From assembly GCA_016707005.1 (NCBI GenBank), contig JADJIQ010000004.1, positions 310,001-374,000 on the forward strand: DNA of 64,000 nucleotides, written 5' to 3'. The DNA comes from Ignavibacteria bacterium. Lineage in GTDB: Bacteria; Bacteroidota; Ignavibacteria; Kapaibacteriales; Kapaibacteriaceae. The notes beneath the pieces are model-generated. The model saw nothing but the letters and a program-made list of their open reading frames with translations. It was not told the DNA's origin and made no database searches. The translations under genes were made by a program, and so were the position numbers. Below are positions 1 through 7,935 of the stretch, piece after piece. How positions within the stretch are numbered: position 1 is the first letter of the stretch; every line of letters begins with the position of its first letter.

Positions 1-213
1 GTCGGCGATCTTTCGAACGAGTGCCTTGGTTTTAGCGTCTACCGGACGTCCCTCTTGGAAATAGGACCGGACGCGGTTTCGCAGGCTTTTTGCCTTTCCC
101 ACATAGATGATCTGCCCCTCTGCATCTTTATGCAGGTATACGCCGGGTTTGGTGGGGAGCCCTGCGATCTTTGTTTCCAGGGCCTCGGAAAGGAGGGGGC
201 GATCATTGTCCAT
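1..213 (-). CDS. uvrC: Excinuclease ABC subunit C, N-terminal fragment
   Basis: The first 71 codons of UvrC, the nuclease that makes both incisions in nucleotide excision repair. The gene runs off the left edge. After a short leader the translation shows the GIY-YIG nuclease domain: LPTKPGVYLHKD, then IIYVGKAKSLRNRVRSYF, which holds the YVGKAK core and the catalytic Arg region. The ATG at 213 fits the family start. A TAnnTTTG box ends only five bases upstream and no Shine-Dalgarno is visible, so the mRNA may be leaderless. It is transcribed divergently from the MoxR/VWA pair. Only the C-terminal incision domain and HhH region are unseen. Confidence 0.93.
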   Translation of the reverse strand, partial: MDNDRPLLSEALETKIAGLPTKPGVYLHKDAEGQIIYVGKAKSLRNRVRSYFQEGRPVDAKTKALVRKIAD

Positions 214-218
214 CACAG

Positions 219-226
219 CAAAGGTA
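219..226 (-). promoter_or_regulatory. Candidate -7 box for uvrC
   Basis: TACCTTTG on the minus strand matches the Bacteroidota -7 consensus TAnnTTTG and ends five bases before the uvrC ATG. A start point four to six bases downstream would coincide with the ATG. No TTG lies at the expected upstream distance, so this is a one-element match. Confidence 0.45.
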
Positions 227-292
227 GCGCAATTCGTGCGACCTCTTGGCACGTCGCGTATATTGTGGAACGATCATTTTGGGAGGATTGCG

Positions 293-1609
293 GTGCAGCA
301 GGATACGGATGTGATTCACTCCATTGAGGAGATCGCCAAGGAGCTCAAGGATGCTGCTTGGTTCATTGGTCAACGCGTCATCAATCGGGAGGAAGTGATC
401 GAGCAGGCCTTCTGTGCCCTCCTCACGGCCGAGCACGCCTTGCTTCAGAGCCGGACCGGCGTGGGCAAGTCCCTGCTGGCGGAGCAGATCTTCAGCATGT
501 TTGAAGGGGCTCGCCTTTTTCGAGTCCAGGCCAGTAAGGAACAACAGCCGGACACATTCTTTGGAGGACTGGACCTCGAGGAACTCAAGGCAGGCCGCAT
601 CATTCACAATACGAAGGGTTCGCTCGTAGAAAGCGATTTTGGCTTCATCGACGAGATCTTTGATGCGAATGACTTCACCCTTCGTGCCCTCCTATCGCTT
701 CTGAATGAACGTCGCCTGCTTCGTGGACTCCAGGATGTAGCGTCACCGCTTCATTCCGTGATCGCCGCTACAAACTATCTCCGCGTGAGCGAGGTAACGG
801 AAGCACTCTTAGACCGATTCCTGTTCAAGGCCGTTATCCTGCCTGATAAGGATCCCTTCATTCAGTATCAGATCTCTCAGCGGTATCTCGTCCACGGCGG
901 ACGTCCGGCAGTACCTGAAAAGCGGATCCCCCTTACGCGACTGCAGCACATGCATCGCATCATCACTGGCCGTAGTGACGACTTCCAGATCGCGATCACC
1001 AACGAGTTGCTGTATTTCACGAACATTGTGATCCGTCACTTTGAGTTTCTTCGTAATCGGCAGCTCAGCGAACACGCAAAACGTGGTGAGGGAACAGACT
1101 TCTACATCTCCCCTCGGACCCAGGCAAAGTCTCTTGACCTCCTTCGTGCACTTGCTCTTCTCAAGGGGCGAACCAACGTCGTACATGACGATGTAAGCCG
1201 CCTGTACTTCATCTTCTCAACGGTTGGCCTGCCCGAAGAAATGGCTCTTTTCAAGAAGGCCTATACTACCGTTCTCAATTCATTGACGGCTTCGCGCGGG
1301 TTCGACCAAGTGACGATCCTTCTCGATTTCACGGACCTCCTTCGAGAGATCAAGGATGATCCGAAGATCATGCTGGAGCCCCTTTCTCGATTTGCTGAAT
1401 CACCGGTCCGGCGCACGTTCTTGGAGTGGGTTAAGGAGAAGTTCGGCAGCGAACAGCCGCATGAACAGAACAGGAAGCTGCTCGAACAGTTCCTGGTGGA
1501 CTTTGTGCCCGTGTGCGATGAAGTCCGCGAGTTGAAGAATTCTGTTGAAAAGACTCTTCAACAGACAATGATCATTGTAGAGCGAGAGCTCCAGCGCATA
1601 GGTTCGTAG
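293..1609 (+). CDS. MoxR-family AAA+ ATPase
   Basis: A 438-aa AAA+ ATPase of the MoxR/RavA group, predicted chaperone-like remodelers that act with a VWA-domain partner. Visible features are Walker A SRTGVGKS (about residues 53-60), Walker B GFIDE (about 117-121), sensor-1 AATNY and the ALLDRF Arg-finger region. I chose GTG 293 because GGGAGG at 281-286 sits six bases upstream; the frame stays open further 5' but runs into the divergent uvrC leader and lacks family similarity there. The VWA gene follows after three bases, the classic MoxR-VWA arrangement. The client is unknown. The C-terminal 120 residues are helical-looking and may be the partner-binding region. Confidence 0.88.
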   Translation: MQQDTDVIHSIEEIAKELKDAAWFIGQRVINREEVIEQAFCALLTAEHALLQSRTGVGKSLLAEQIFSMFEGARLFRVQASKEQQPDTFFGGLDLEELKAGRIIHNTKGSLVESDFGFIDEIFDANDFTLRALLSLLNERRLLRGLQDVASPLHSVIAATNYLRVSEVTEALLDRFLFKAVILPDKDPFIQYQISQRYLVHGGRPAVPEKRIPLTRLQHMHRIITGRSDDFQIAITNELLYFTNIVIRHFEFLRNRQLSEHAKRGEGTDFYISPRTQAKSLDLLRALALLKGRTNVVHDDVSRLYFIFSTVGLPEEMALFKKAYTTVLNSLTASRGFDQVTILLDFTDLLREIKDDPKIMLEPLSRFAESPVRRTFLEWVKEKFGSEQPHEQNRKLLEQFLVDFVPVCDEVRELKNSVEKTLQQTMIIVERELQRIGS

Positions 1610-1612
1610 ACG

Positions 1613-3166
1613 ATGTCTCGCTCTTCCATCGAAATCTCATCATTCTTCTCCAACATGGAGCAGTATGGCTTTTTCGATACGGTAGAAGAACACCTGCCGG
1701 ATGAGTTCACGATCATCTATGAGATAGCCCGTATTCTGGAGGATAAGACGCATGCCATTGCGCGGGCATTGGCACCGATCCTTGAACTCAATGATCCTTC
1801 AGCCACCGACAACAACCTGGATCAAATCCTGATTCCGAATGTCCCGGAGGCAAAGGAGTACGAAGCAGATCTTATCCGAAGCGTCACTGAGGTACGGTAC
1901 ATCTATCCTGCACAGCACCTTCTTCCCGAGATGGTGTTCCTACGTCGGCTTGCAGAACGATCCCTATGGATGCCCCGCGCACGATCACCGCGCAACTTTC
2001 GCTATCAGACCGAGAGTGACCGCTTCGCTCCGGATGATCGCAAGCAGAAGGTCTACATCCTCTTTGATACGTCAAGCTCAATGCGGCAGCACTACCGCAT
2101 TCACCTCGCAAAGGCCATCGTCTACCTCTTCCTCCAGCAGAACCAGCGTGAGCTTGGAACGATCTTCTTCAGGACGTTCGACCTCACCGTAGGAGAGCTC
2201 CGTACAGCGCGTGATGTTCCGTCTTATGACCGGCTCATCTCGGATGTGATGCACATCAATGCCATTGGAAATGGGACCGTGCTTCAGAAGGCGCTACAGA
2301 CAGCGATCGATGATATCTCGCATGAAAGTCAGTTGAGTCAGTCGCAGATCCTTGTTGTTACTGACGGCGTAGCACATATCGATCTGGAACGACTGAAGGA
2401 ACAGATGGGTGATCACATCACCGTCAACACCGTCAAGATCGGCAACGCCCGTATGCACGTGGATGCAAAGGTCATTGAGGATCAGGTGTTTCAGTCGTCG
2501 AACGATGATGCCGTACGTCTGCGTGAGCTCATGAAACAGAAGCGCGACATCGAGCTGCAGTCATCCACGGCGTCTGGTCACCTTCGTCAAGAGGCCCTTC
2601 GCTCGCAGCTTGGGTTATTACAACGGCAGATCGACAACCTCACAGAGCGCCTCGGCGCCTTTGTTTCGGAACACTATGGTTTGGAGATCCAGAACCTTAG
2701 CGCCGTATATGTGAACGTTGACGACATCGCGCCTGAAGAGATGTTCTCTCTTCCTGAAGACAAGGTTGCCGAGCTTGAAGACCTTGCCGAGTCTCTCCTT
2801 GAAGCATTGCGTGAAGAGCATCAGGTGGAGGACATCAAACGTGCGGCTGTATTATACGATCACTTGATACTACTGATGAAGTACAACAAGATCGACGCAT
2901 CACGCTTTGAAAAGGCGGCCAAGGAACTCGAGCGGACACTTGATGCGATCTTGAACAAACCAACGGGCAGCACAGAGGATCTCTCGATCAGCGACCTAGA
3001 GCGAATGCAGCTTCGCAACATGTTAGATGTTGGGAGTTTCAAGCAGAAACTGTCGCTTGCCGTTTTGATACGGCTGCTGTTCCTCAAACTCAAACGCTGG
3101 TGGCTGGCTCGCAAGCAACATCGTGCGTTTCGCACCATCACCGGCCGAACGATACGTCGGCGCTAG
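1613..3166 (+). CDS. VWA-domain protein, MoxR partner (ViaA-like)
   Basis: A 517-aa protein with a von Willebrand A domain at about residues 145-330. The MIDAS metal site starts with DTSSS (D152, S154, S156) and continues with a conserved Thr region and VTDG. An N-terminal helical region of about 140 aa precedes it, and the C-terminal part (about 340-517) is rich in charged coiled-coil sequence ending in a basic tail. No signal peptide or membrane segment is evident, so it is probably cytoplasmic. It is almost certainly co-transcribed with the MoxR ATPase (3-bp gap). By analogy with RavA-ViaA the pair would remodel a protein complex; the target cannot be read from the sequence. Its stop codon overlaps that of ugd in the shared CTAG at 3163-3166. 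Confidence 0.85.
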   Translation: MSRSSIEISSFFSNMEQYGFFDTVEEHLPDEFTIIYEIARILEDKTHAIARALAPILELNDPSATDNNLDQILIPNVPEAKEYEADLIRSVTEVRYIYPAQHLLPEMVFLRRLAERSLWMPRARSPRNFRYQTESDRFAPDDRKQKVYILFDTSSSMRQHYRIHLAKAIVYLFLQQNQRELGTIFFRTFDLTVGELRTARDVPSYDRLISDVMHINAIGNGTVLQKALQTAIDDISHESQLSQSQILVVTDGVAHIDLERLKEQMGDHITVNTVKIGNARMHVDAKVIEDQVFQSSNDDAVRLRELMKQKRDIELQSSTASGHLRQEALRSQLGLLQRQIDNLTERLGAFVSEHYGLEIQNLSAVYVNVDDIAPEEMFSLPEDKVAELEDLAESLLEALREEHQVEDIKRAAVLYDHLILLMKYNKIDASRFEKAAKELERTLDAILNKPTGSTEDLSISDLERMQLRNMLDVGSFKQKLSLAVLIRLLFLKLKRWWLARKQHRAFRTITGRTIRRR

Positions 3167-4524
3167 TCTTCGAGATCCGTTGAAGTTGCAGGCGTGACCG
3201 AAGCCCGACCCACAGAGTGGTACTCAAAGCCATCAGCAGCCATGTCATCCAGCTGATACATATTCCGTCCGTCAAAGATCAATGGACGGATCAGGAGATC
3301 TTTCATCCGCAGAATATCCGGTTTGCGGAACTCATTCCATTCAGTGGCAATGACAAGTGCATCAGCGCTGTCGATCGCGTCATACGGAGACGTGGCATAG
3401 GTTACTCTGTCTCCTAAGACGCGGCGAGCTGAATCACGCGCTTCAGGGTCATAGGCTCGTACGTTGGCTCCAGCCGCTAACAACGCTTCGATAATAACAA
3501 AGGCTGGTGCCTCTCGAACATCATCCGTATTGGGTTTGAAGGATAAGCCCCATACACCGAACGTGCGACCTTGAACGTTGTTCTCGAAACGCTGAAGGAT
3601 CCGATCGATGAATCGGCGAACCTGCCGGTCGTTCACATGTTTTGTGGCTTCAACGATCTCAAGGGGCGATCCGGCTTCGTTTGCTGCGTGAATGATGGCC
3701 TTAACATCCTTGGGGAAGCAACTACCGCCATATCCGATCCCAGAGAAGAGGAATCGCTTGCCAATTCGTCCGTCGGTTCCGATACCGAGACGGATCTTTT
3801 CAATGTCGGCACCAACATGTTCGCAATATTCGGAAAGGTCGTTCATGAACGAGATCTTCACGGCAAGAAAGGCGTTGGCAGCATACTTCGTTACTTCGGC
3901 ACTCTTTTCGTCGAAGATGAGGATCGGTGCTCCGCCACGAACGAACGGCTCATAGAGATCCTTCATGATCTCGGCGGCATAGACACTCGACGTACCAACG
4001 ACAACCCTATCCGGTTTCATGAAGTCATCAACGGCAAATCCTTCCCGAAGGAATTCCGGATTGCTCACAACGTCCACTCTTCGCTCCGGTGCAACGCTGG
4101 CAAAAATGGAAGCAACACGTGCAGCCGTTCCCACCGGCACCGTACTCTTGTTGATCACGATCCGAGGTTCGGTGATGTTGTGCTTGTTGAGGAGTTCAGC
4201 CACGTTATGTGCGGTGGACATCACCATTGCGAGGTCCGCTTCCCCATCCTTACCCGGAGGTGTAGGAAGACAGAACATGAGGATCTCACAGGTCTTCACG
4301 GCCTCCGAAAGGTCGAGGGAGAACGTGATCCGTTCTTCACGAATATTCCGTTCGAGAACGAGATCAAGACCCGGTTCGTAGATCGGAATGTCCCCATTGC
4401 TGAGACGTTCCACCTTTGTTGGATCCACGTCGATGCAGAGAACCGAGTTGCCGACATCCGCCAGGCACGTCCCGGTGACTAGACCAACGTACCCGGTTCC
4501 AATGACGGCGATGCGATAGGACAT
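3163..4524 (-). CDS. ugd: UDP-glucose 6-dehydrogenase
   Basis: A 453-aa enzyme, the usual length, that oxidises UDP-glucose to UDP-glucuronate with two NAD+ and so supplies precursors for surface polysaccharide. The N-terminal Rossmann motif GTGYVGLVTG (residues 9-18), NPEFLREG (155-162) and the catalytic Cys269 in GGSCFPKD are all present. The C-terminal UDP-binding domain begins around residue 320 (GLSFKPNTDD). It lies 36 bases downstream of the TonB/SPOR envelope operon on the same strand and converges on the VWA gene with four shared bases. No separate promoter is obvious. Confidence 0.96.
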   Translation of the reverse strand: MSYRIAVIGTGYVGLVTGTCLADVGNSVLCIDVDPTKVERLSNGDIPIYEPGLDLVLERNIREERITFSLDLSEAVKTCEILMFCLPTPPGKDGEADLAMVMSTAHNVAELLNKHNITEPRIVINKSTVPVGTAARVASIFASVAPERRVDVVSNPEFLREGFAVDDFMKPDRVVVGTSSVYAAEIMKDLYEPFVRGGAPILIFDEKSAEVTKYAANAFLAVKISFMNDLSEYCEHVGADIEKIRLGIGTDGRIGKRFLFSGIGYGGSCFPKDVKAIIHAANEAGSPLEIVEATKHVNDRQVRRFIDRILQRFENNVQGRTFGVWGLSFKPNTDDVREAPAFVIIEALLAAGANVRAYDPEARDSARRVLGDRVTYATSPYDAIDSADALVIATEWNEFRKPDILRMKDLLIRPLIFDGRNMYQLDDMAADGFEYHSVGRASVTPATSTDLED

Positions 4525-4560
4525 TGAGGCTGTTTTGAGTGGATGAAGTGCCGAGACGCG

Positions 4561-4743
4561 TTATCCGAGATCGTTGATCACGGCGCGAAGCACAAAGATG
4601 AGAATGAGGAGGATGGCGACCAAAATCCCGAGCTTTAAAAGTCGTTTCAAAATGGCAAGAACGAGGAGGATCGCCAGCACCACAACGGCAACCTTTGCCA
4701 CCGGATGGAGCCCAGTATAGAGAAGCTCGAGCTCGGAGATCAT
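4561..4743 (-). CDS. Small two-helix membrane peptide
   Basis: A 60-aa protein that is almost entirely hydrophobic, with two predicted transmembrane helices (about residues 16-34 and 37-55) joined by a basic KRLLK turn. The family is not recognised. Its ATG overlaps the stop of the TonB-family gene (ATGA at 4740-4743), strong evidence of translational coupling. It could be a small accessory subunit of the same envelope complex, but nothing in the sequence proves a function. Confidence 0.6.
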   Translation of the reverse strand: MISELELLYTGLHPVAKVAVVVLAILLVLAILKRLLKLGILVAILLILIFVLRAVINDLG

Positions 4744-5513
4744 GAGTTCTTGAACACGAAGGTGATGGTTCCTTCCATCTCTACTCCGGACGAAAGTTTG
4801 TTAAATCGCCACTGTTTGAGGACACGCATGGCCTCTTGATCCACCTTGGGGTTTCCACCCCGTCGGACAGGCCAAACGAGACTCACCGTGCCGTCGGCCA
4901 GTACGCGGAAACGAAGCTTGACCTCCGTATTGAGTGTGCCGGGCGGAAACCTTGGGAGCACCTTGCTAACGACCGTTCGATTACCTCCGCCGCCCCAGTC
5001 GATGTCTCCGTATCCCAGACCCTTGCCCGGACCGCTCCCAACCCACCCCAAGCCGGTACCGTCATTACTTCCGTCCTTGGTGCCTACCGTTCGGTCCGCC
5101 GCATCGCCTTCATGAGGCTTCCCGTCCTTACCAACATCCTTTGTGGCAATGAGTCGTGCTGATTGATTTGGATCCGCTACCTGCGTCTTACCGACCGAAG
5201 AGGTCGATCTCTGAGCATCCTGCAGCGGGTTCTGTGTCTCTTGTCCGCGCTGAGAAGCCCCTTCCTGAGAGAGATTCCCCTTGCGTGCCCCAGTGCCGTC
5301 TCCTTCACCAAGAATGAGGAGCGTTACCGGTGTTGTTGTCTTGACCGTACTTGCTTCAGGGGGCGAATAGCTCGTACACATCGAGACCAGCAAGATGATG
5401 GACATGATGATCACAGCCACGATGAATCCTCTCACCGCATTCGGGTTCCACTCGAATCGGATCTGAACAGAAGGACTATCGTGATATCTGCTCATCGTAT
5501 ACGGGCGATCCAC
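4740..5513 (-). CDS. TonB-family energy transducer-like protein
   Basis: A 257-aa protein: short cytoplasmic start, one membrane helix (about residues 28-48, ending in a Cys), a low-complexity Gly/Ser/Asp periplasmic linker (about 70-170), then a TonB C-terminal domain (about 180-257). That domain has the family pattern LRFRVLADGTV, then QEAMRVLKQWRF, then a final beta strand. In the family it transmits inner-membrane proton-motive force to outer-membrane receptors, which fits the beta-barrel two genes upstream. It overlaps the SPOR gene by 22 bases and the 60-aa gene by four. No ExbB/ExbD pair is encoded nearby, so it would borrow one from elsewhere. Confidence 0.82.
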   Translation of the reverse strand: MDRPYTMSRYHDSPSVQIRFEWNPNAVRGFIVAVIIMSIILLVSMCTSYSPPEASTVKTTTPVTLLILGEGDGTGARKGNLSQEGASQRGQETQNPLQDAQRSTSSVGKTQVADPNQSARLIATKDVGKDGKPHEGDAADRTVGTKDGSNDGTGLGWVGSGPGKGLGYGDIDWGGGGNRTVVSKVLPRFPPGTLNTEVKLRFRVLADGTVSLVWPVRRGGNPKVDQEAMRVLKQWRFNKLSSGVEMEGTITFVFKNS

Positions 5514-6337
5514 GGTTGGCGGAATCCAAGGTTCACCGCTGCTGCCTCAGCATCTTCCCTCGTGCTGAATTGCCCGAAGCGCACGCGATACCACGGCTGA
5601 CCACGGAGCTGTTGCTCAACGATGTACCCGTCTTGAACACGTTTTTCACGCAGGGTTTGAAGCCACTCATCTGCATCGTCGCGAGAAGGACTTGAGAAGA
5701 CCTGTACAACCCACATCGCACCTACGTTCGATTTTGCAGGAGTTGTTGCAACTGTAGGCGTTGCCGGACGCTTCACAGGCTTCGGACTTGGTTTCACTTC
5801 CTCAATTGGTTTCGGCTCTACCGTCGGCGTCTTCACCACTGGTTGAGCCGGAGGTTCAGCTTCAGCGAACAACGGCTCTGGAGCTGGGACACTATCTACA
5901 ACGGTGTCGGCAGGTGTTTCAGCAATAGTAGCCGTATCAACTGTGGGAACCACCGGCTCTGCTGGAGTGACCTCTGGTGCTATGAATGCCTGTTCTTCAA
6001 CAGAAGGCATGTTGAGGTAGTAGTAACCGCCTCCGATCAGCGCGATGAACAGGATCAATCCTGCTACGATGCCAAGCCAAAAGAAGGCACCCCTTCTTCG
6101 CCGTTGCTGCGGCTCCGGCAACGGAGACATTGGCGGCACAGCATCTACTCGCCTGCGCTCCGTCCCATCCTTAGTCCCATCTTCTGTCCCATCTTCTGTC
6201 CCATCTTCTGCAACACCCTTCTTCATCCCATCCACTTTAGCAACAGTCCCATCCTCAGCCTCAGTCCGAGACCGCATAAACCCATCTTCTTCAGGCTCAA
6301 AGCCTGTATCGTCCCACGTAGGATCTTTTGGTTCCAT
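5492..6337 (-). CDS. SPOR-domain membrane protein
   Basis: A 281-aa protein with an acidic cytoplasmic N-terminus (about 1-80), one transmembrane helix (about 85-108), a long Pro/Glu/Val periplasmic linker, and a C-terminal SPOR domain (about 205-281; WVVQVFSS at its start, WYRVRFGQFSTREDAEA later). SPOR domains bind denuded peptidoglycan glycan strands, often at the division site. The N-terminal acidic region contains four near-identical DGTE-type tetrapeptides encoded by a 12-bp tandem repeat at 6162-6209. It lies two bases after the outer-membrane barrel gene and overlaps the TonB gene. An anchor linking the envelope machinery to cell wall is the likely role (inference). Confidence 0.85.
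   Translation of the reverse strand: MEPKDPTWDDTGFEPEEDGFMRSRTEAEDGTVAKVDGMKKGVAEDGTEDGTEDGTKDGTERRRVDAVPPMSPLPEPQQRRRRGAFFWLGIVAGLILFIALIGGGYYYLNMPSVEEQAFIAPEVTPAEPVVPTVDTATIAETPADTVVDSVPAPEPLFAEAEPPAQPVVKTPTVEPKPIEEVKPSPKPVKRPATPTVATTPAKSNVGAMWVVQVFSSPSRDDADEWLQTLREKRVQDGYIVEQQLRGQPWYRVRFGQFSTREDAEAAAVNLGFRQPWIARIR
6162..6209. repeat. 12-bp tandem repeat (4 units) inside the SPOR gene
   Basis: Four head-to-tail units of GTCCCATCTTCT, the first with two mismatches, lie in frame in the SPOR gene and encode an acidic D-G-T-E/K repeat. A unit of 12 bp changes protein length without breaking the frame, so copy number could vary between strains. Confidence 0.85.
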
Positions 6338-6339
6338 GA

Positions 6340-7935
6340 TCAGAACTTCCAGGTACAGCCAACAGTGACAAAAATACCCCGCTCACGATATCCATCCCAG
6401 AGGATCACCGTGCTGCCAAGTAGGTTCTCGGCTCGGGCGTGGAGGTCAAATGACGACGAGATCGTATAGGATGCGTTCAGCCTGAGGTCTGCATACCCGC
6501 TGAGAGCAATTGTGTTGGCAAGATCAGCCCATCGCTGACCAATATAGACGACCCCAACTCCGGTACGAAGCGCTTCGAACCACGTTCGTTGATAGTCGGC
6601 AGAGGCACGAATACTCGGAAGATATGGCTGGGCAGAAGCCTCGGATACCGAAGCAGTGGTCATCCGAACATCAGCAACCACAATGTCTCGTGGGGTAATG
6701 ATGAACCGTGCGTCGGCATTGATCTCAAACAGACTCACGGTTCTATAATCAACACTGAACATTCCGTTCTGTCCCGGTACCCACACGGGTTCACGATCGG
6801 TCTGTCTCATCCGTACACCAGCGCTGATGGTTGTGCGAACCGATGGGTGGAATGTGATGGTGCCTCTCAGGTCAACGATGTCATAGGCAGCGTCCAAGCG
6901 CACGGAGTCATCGATGTAGGGATTCATCATTACCAGGTCACGGAAGGTCACAGACCTCATTCCACTGCGAACAGCAGCCGTTACTGTGAGATCCGGACCA
7001 AGGAAAAGATCGGCCTGTCCACCCACGCCTAGACCAAATCTGTCTACGCCAGTACTTGAAGTGGCCCATTGAACGCCCGCTCCCCCGGCAATGCGCAGTG
7101 TTTTGGCAACCCAACGTCCATACGCACCGGCCTCTACGAACGGGTAGGCGTTTTCTGCATAGGTCTGCAAGCGCATATCCATCATCAAACCAACGTCTGC
7201 ACTCTTCCACTGCTGTTCAGCTCGCAAAGAGCCACGAAAAACGTTGTCGGAGACATCACGCATTGATGACGTAGACAGTGATTGACTCGTCCACGAGGCC
7301 TTAGCTTGATACCGTACATCTTCATACTTCCCATCCACACCTACACCCAGATCCATTGACGTGTGGGTTCTCTCAAGGGCATCAGGTCGGGCAAAGAGTC
7401 TGTAAGAACGGTGACGGAGACCTAGATCAGCCTGTGTAGTGCTACCGCCGAAGAAAATGAACTTATCAGGTGCAACGTAGGTACTCACCACCTTCAAACC
7501 GGTTGTGAGATATTGGGTGTTGTCTGCCCATCCGTCACTTGCCTGTATATCTCCGGAAAAGTCAAGTCGATAGCCCCCTGCCACAAACGAATACCCTGCC
7601 AAGACGTTCGGTGTGATGTAGTTGCCGATCTCTGCCTGCAGATAACCGGGCCAAACAACTGACGTTCTGCGATACTGTGGTAAGGGGCGAGCAGGCAAGG
7701 CAGGGATCGGTTGCTTTTCTGTTGGATTCAAGGAATCAAGGCGTGTTGCTGACAACAACGGCGGACGCTGCGGTGCGCTCTTTGCACCAGCGCCAACATT
7801 GATCAGCTCCTTACCCGTCACAAGGAATTCCGGAAGCTCGATCGGACTATTCGGCGGCTGCGATGGTGGCTGTTGTTGCGCAAACATCATCGCAGAACAG
7901 AATACGAGACCGAAGATGGTGGTGATGGATCTCAT
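6340..7935 (-). CDS. Outer-membrane beta-barrel protein, TonB-receptor-like
   Basis: A 531-aa exported protein. Residues 1-19 form a signal peptide ending at AMMFAQ. The mature start is Pro-rich, and IELPEFLVTG resembles a TonB box. The rest alternates short amphipathic beta strands with loops. It ends in the aromatic residue Phe after VGCTWKF, the signature of a barrel recognised by the BAM complex. ARAENLLGSTV near the end is typical of TonB-dependent receptor barrels. There is no room for the usual plug domain of about 130 aa. Its ATG overlaps the TPR gene stop (ATGA), and TonB-family and SPOR genes follow, so this may be a plugless barrel served by that TonB. The substrate is unknown. Confidence 0.75.
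   Translation of the reverse strand: MRSITTIFGLVFCSAMMFAQQQPPSQPPNSPIELPEFLVTGKELINVGAGAKSAPQRPPLLSATRLDSLNPTEKQPIPALPARPLPQYRRTSVVWPGYLQAEIGNYITPNVLAGYSFVAGGYRLDFSGDIQASDGWADNTQYLTTGLKVVSTYVAPDKFIFFGGSTTQADLGLRHRSYRLFARPDALERTHTSMDLGVGVDGKYEDVRYQAKASWTSQSLSTSSMRDVSDNVFRGSLRAEQQWKSADVGLMMDMRLQTYAENAYPFVEAGAYGRWVAKTLRIAGGAGVQWATSSTGVDRFGLGVGGQADLFLGPDLTVTAAVRSGMRSVTFRDLVMMNPYIDDSVRLDAAYDIVDLRGTITFHPSVRTTISAGVRMRQTDREPVWVPGQNGMFSVDYRTVSLFEINADARFIITPRDIVVADVRMTTASVSEASAQPYLPSIRASADYQRTWFEALRTGVGVVYIGQRWADLANTIALSGYADLRLNASYTISSSFDLHARAENLLGSTVILWDGYRERGIFVTVGCTWKF

Noticed and set aside
3571..4482. A 303-codon plus-strand frame opposite ugd
   Set aside because: ugd has complete family motifs in the other strand; the antisense frame has no recognisable domain or start signal.
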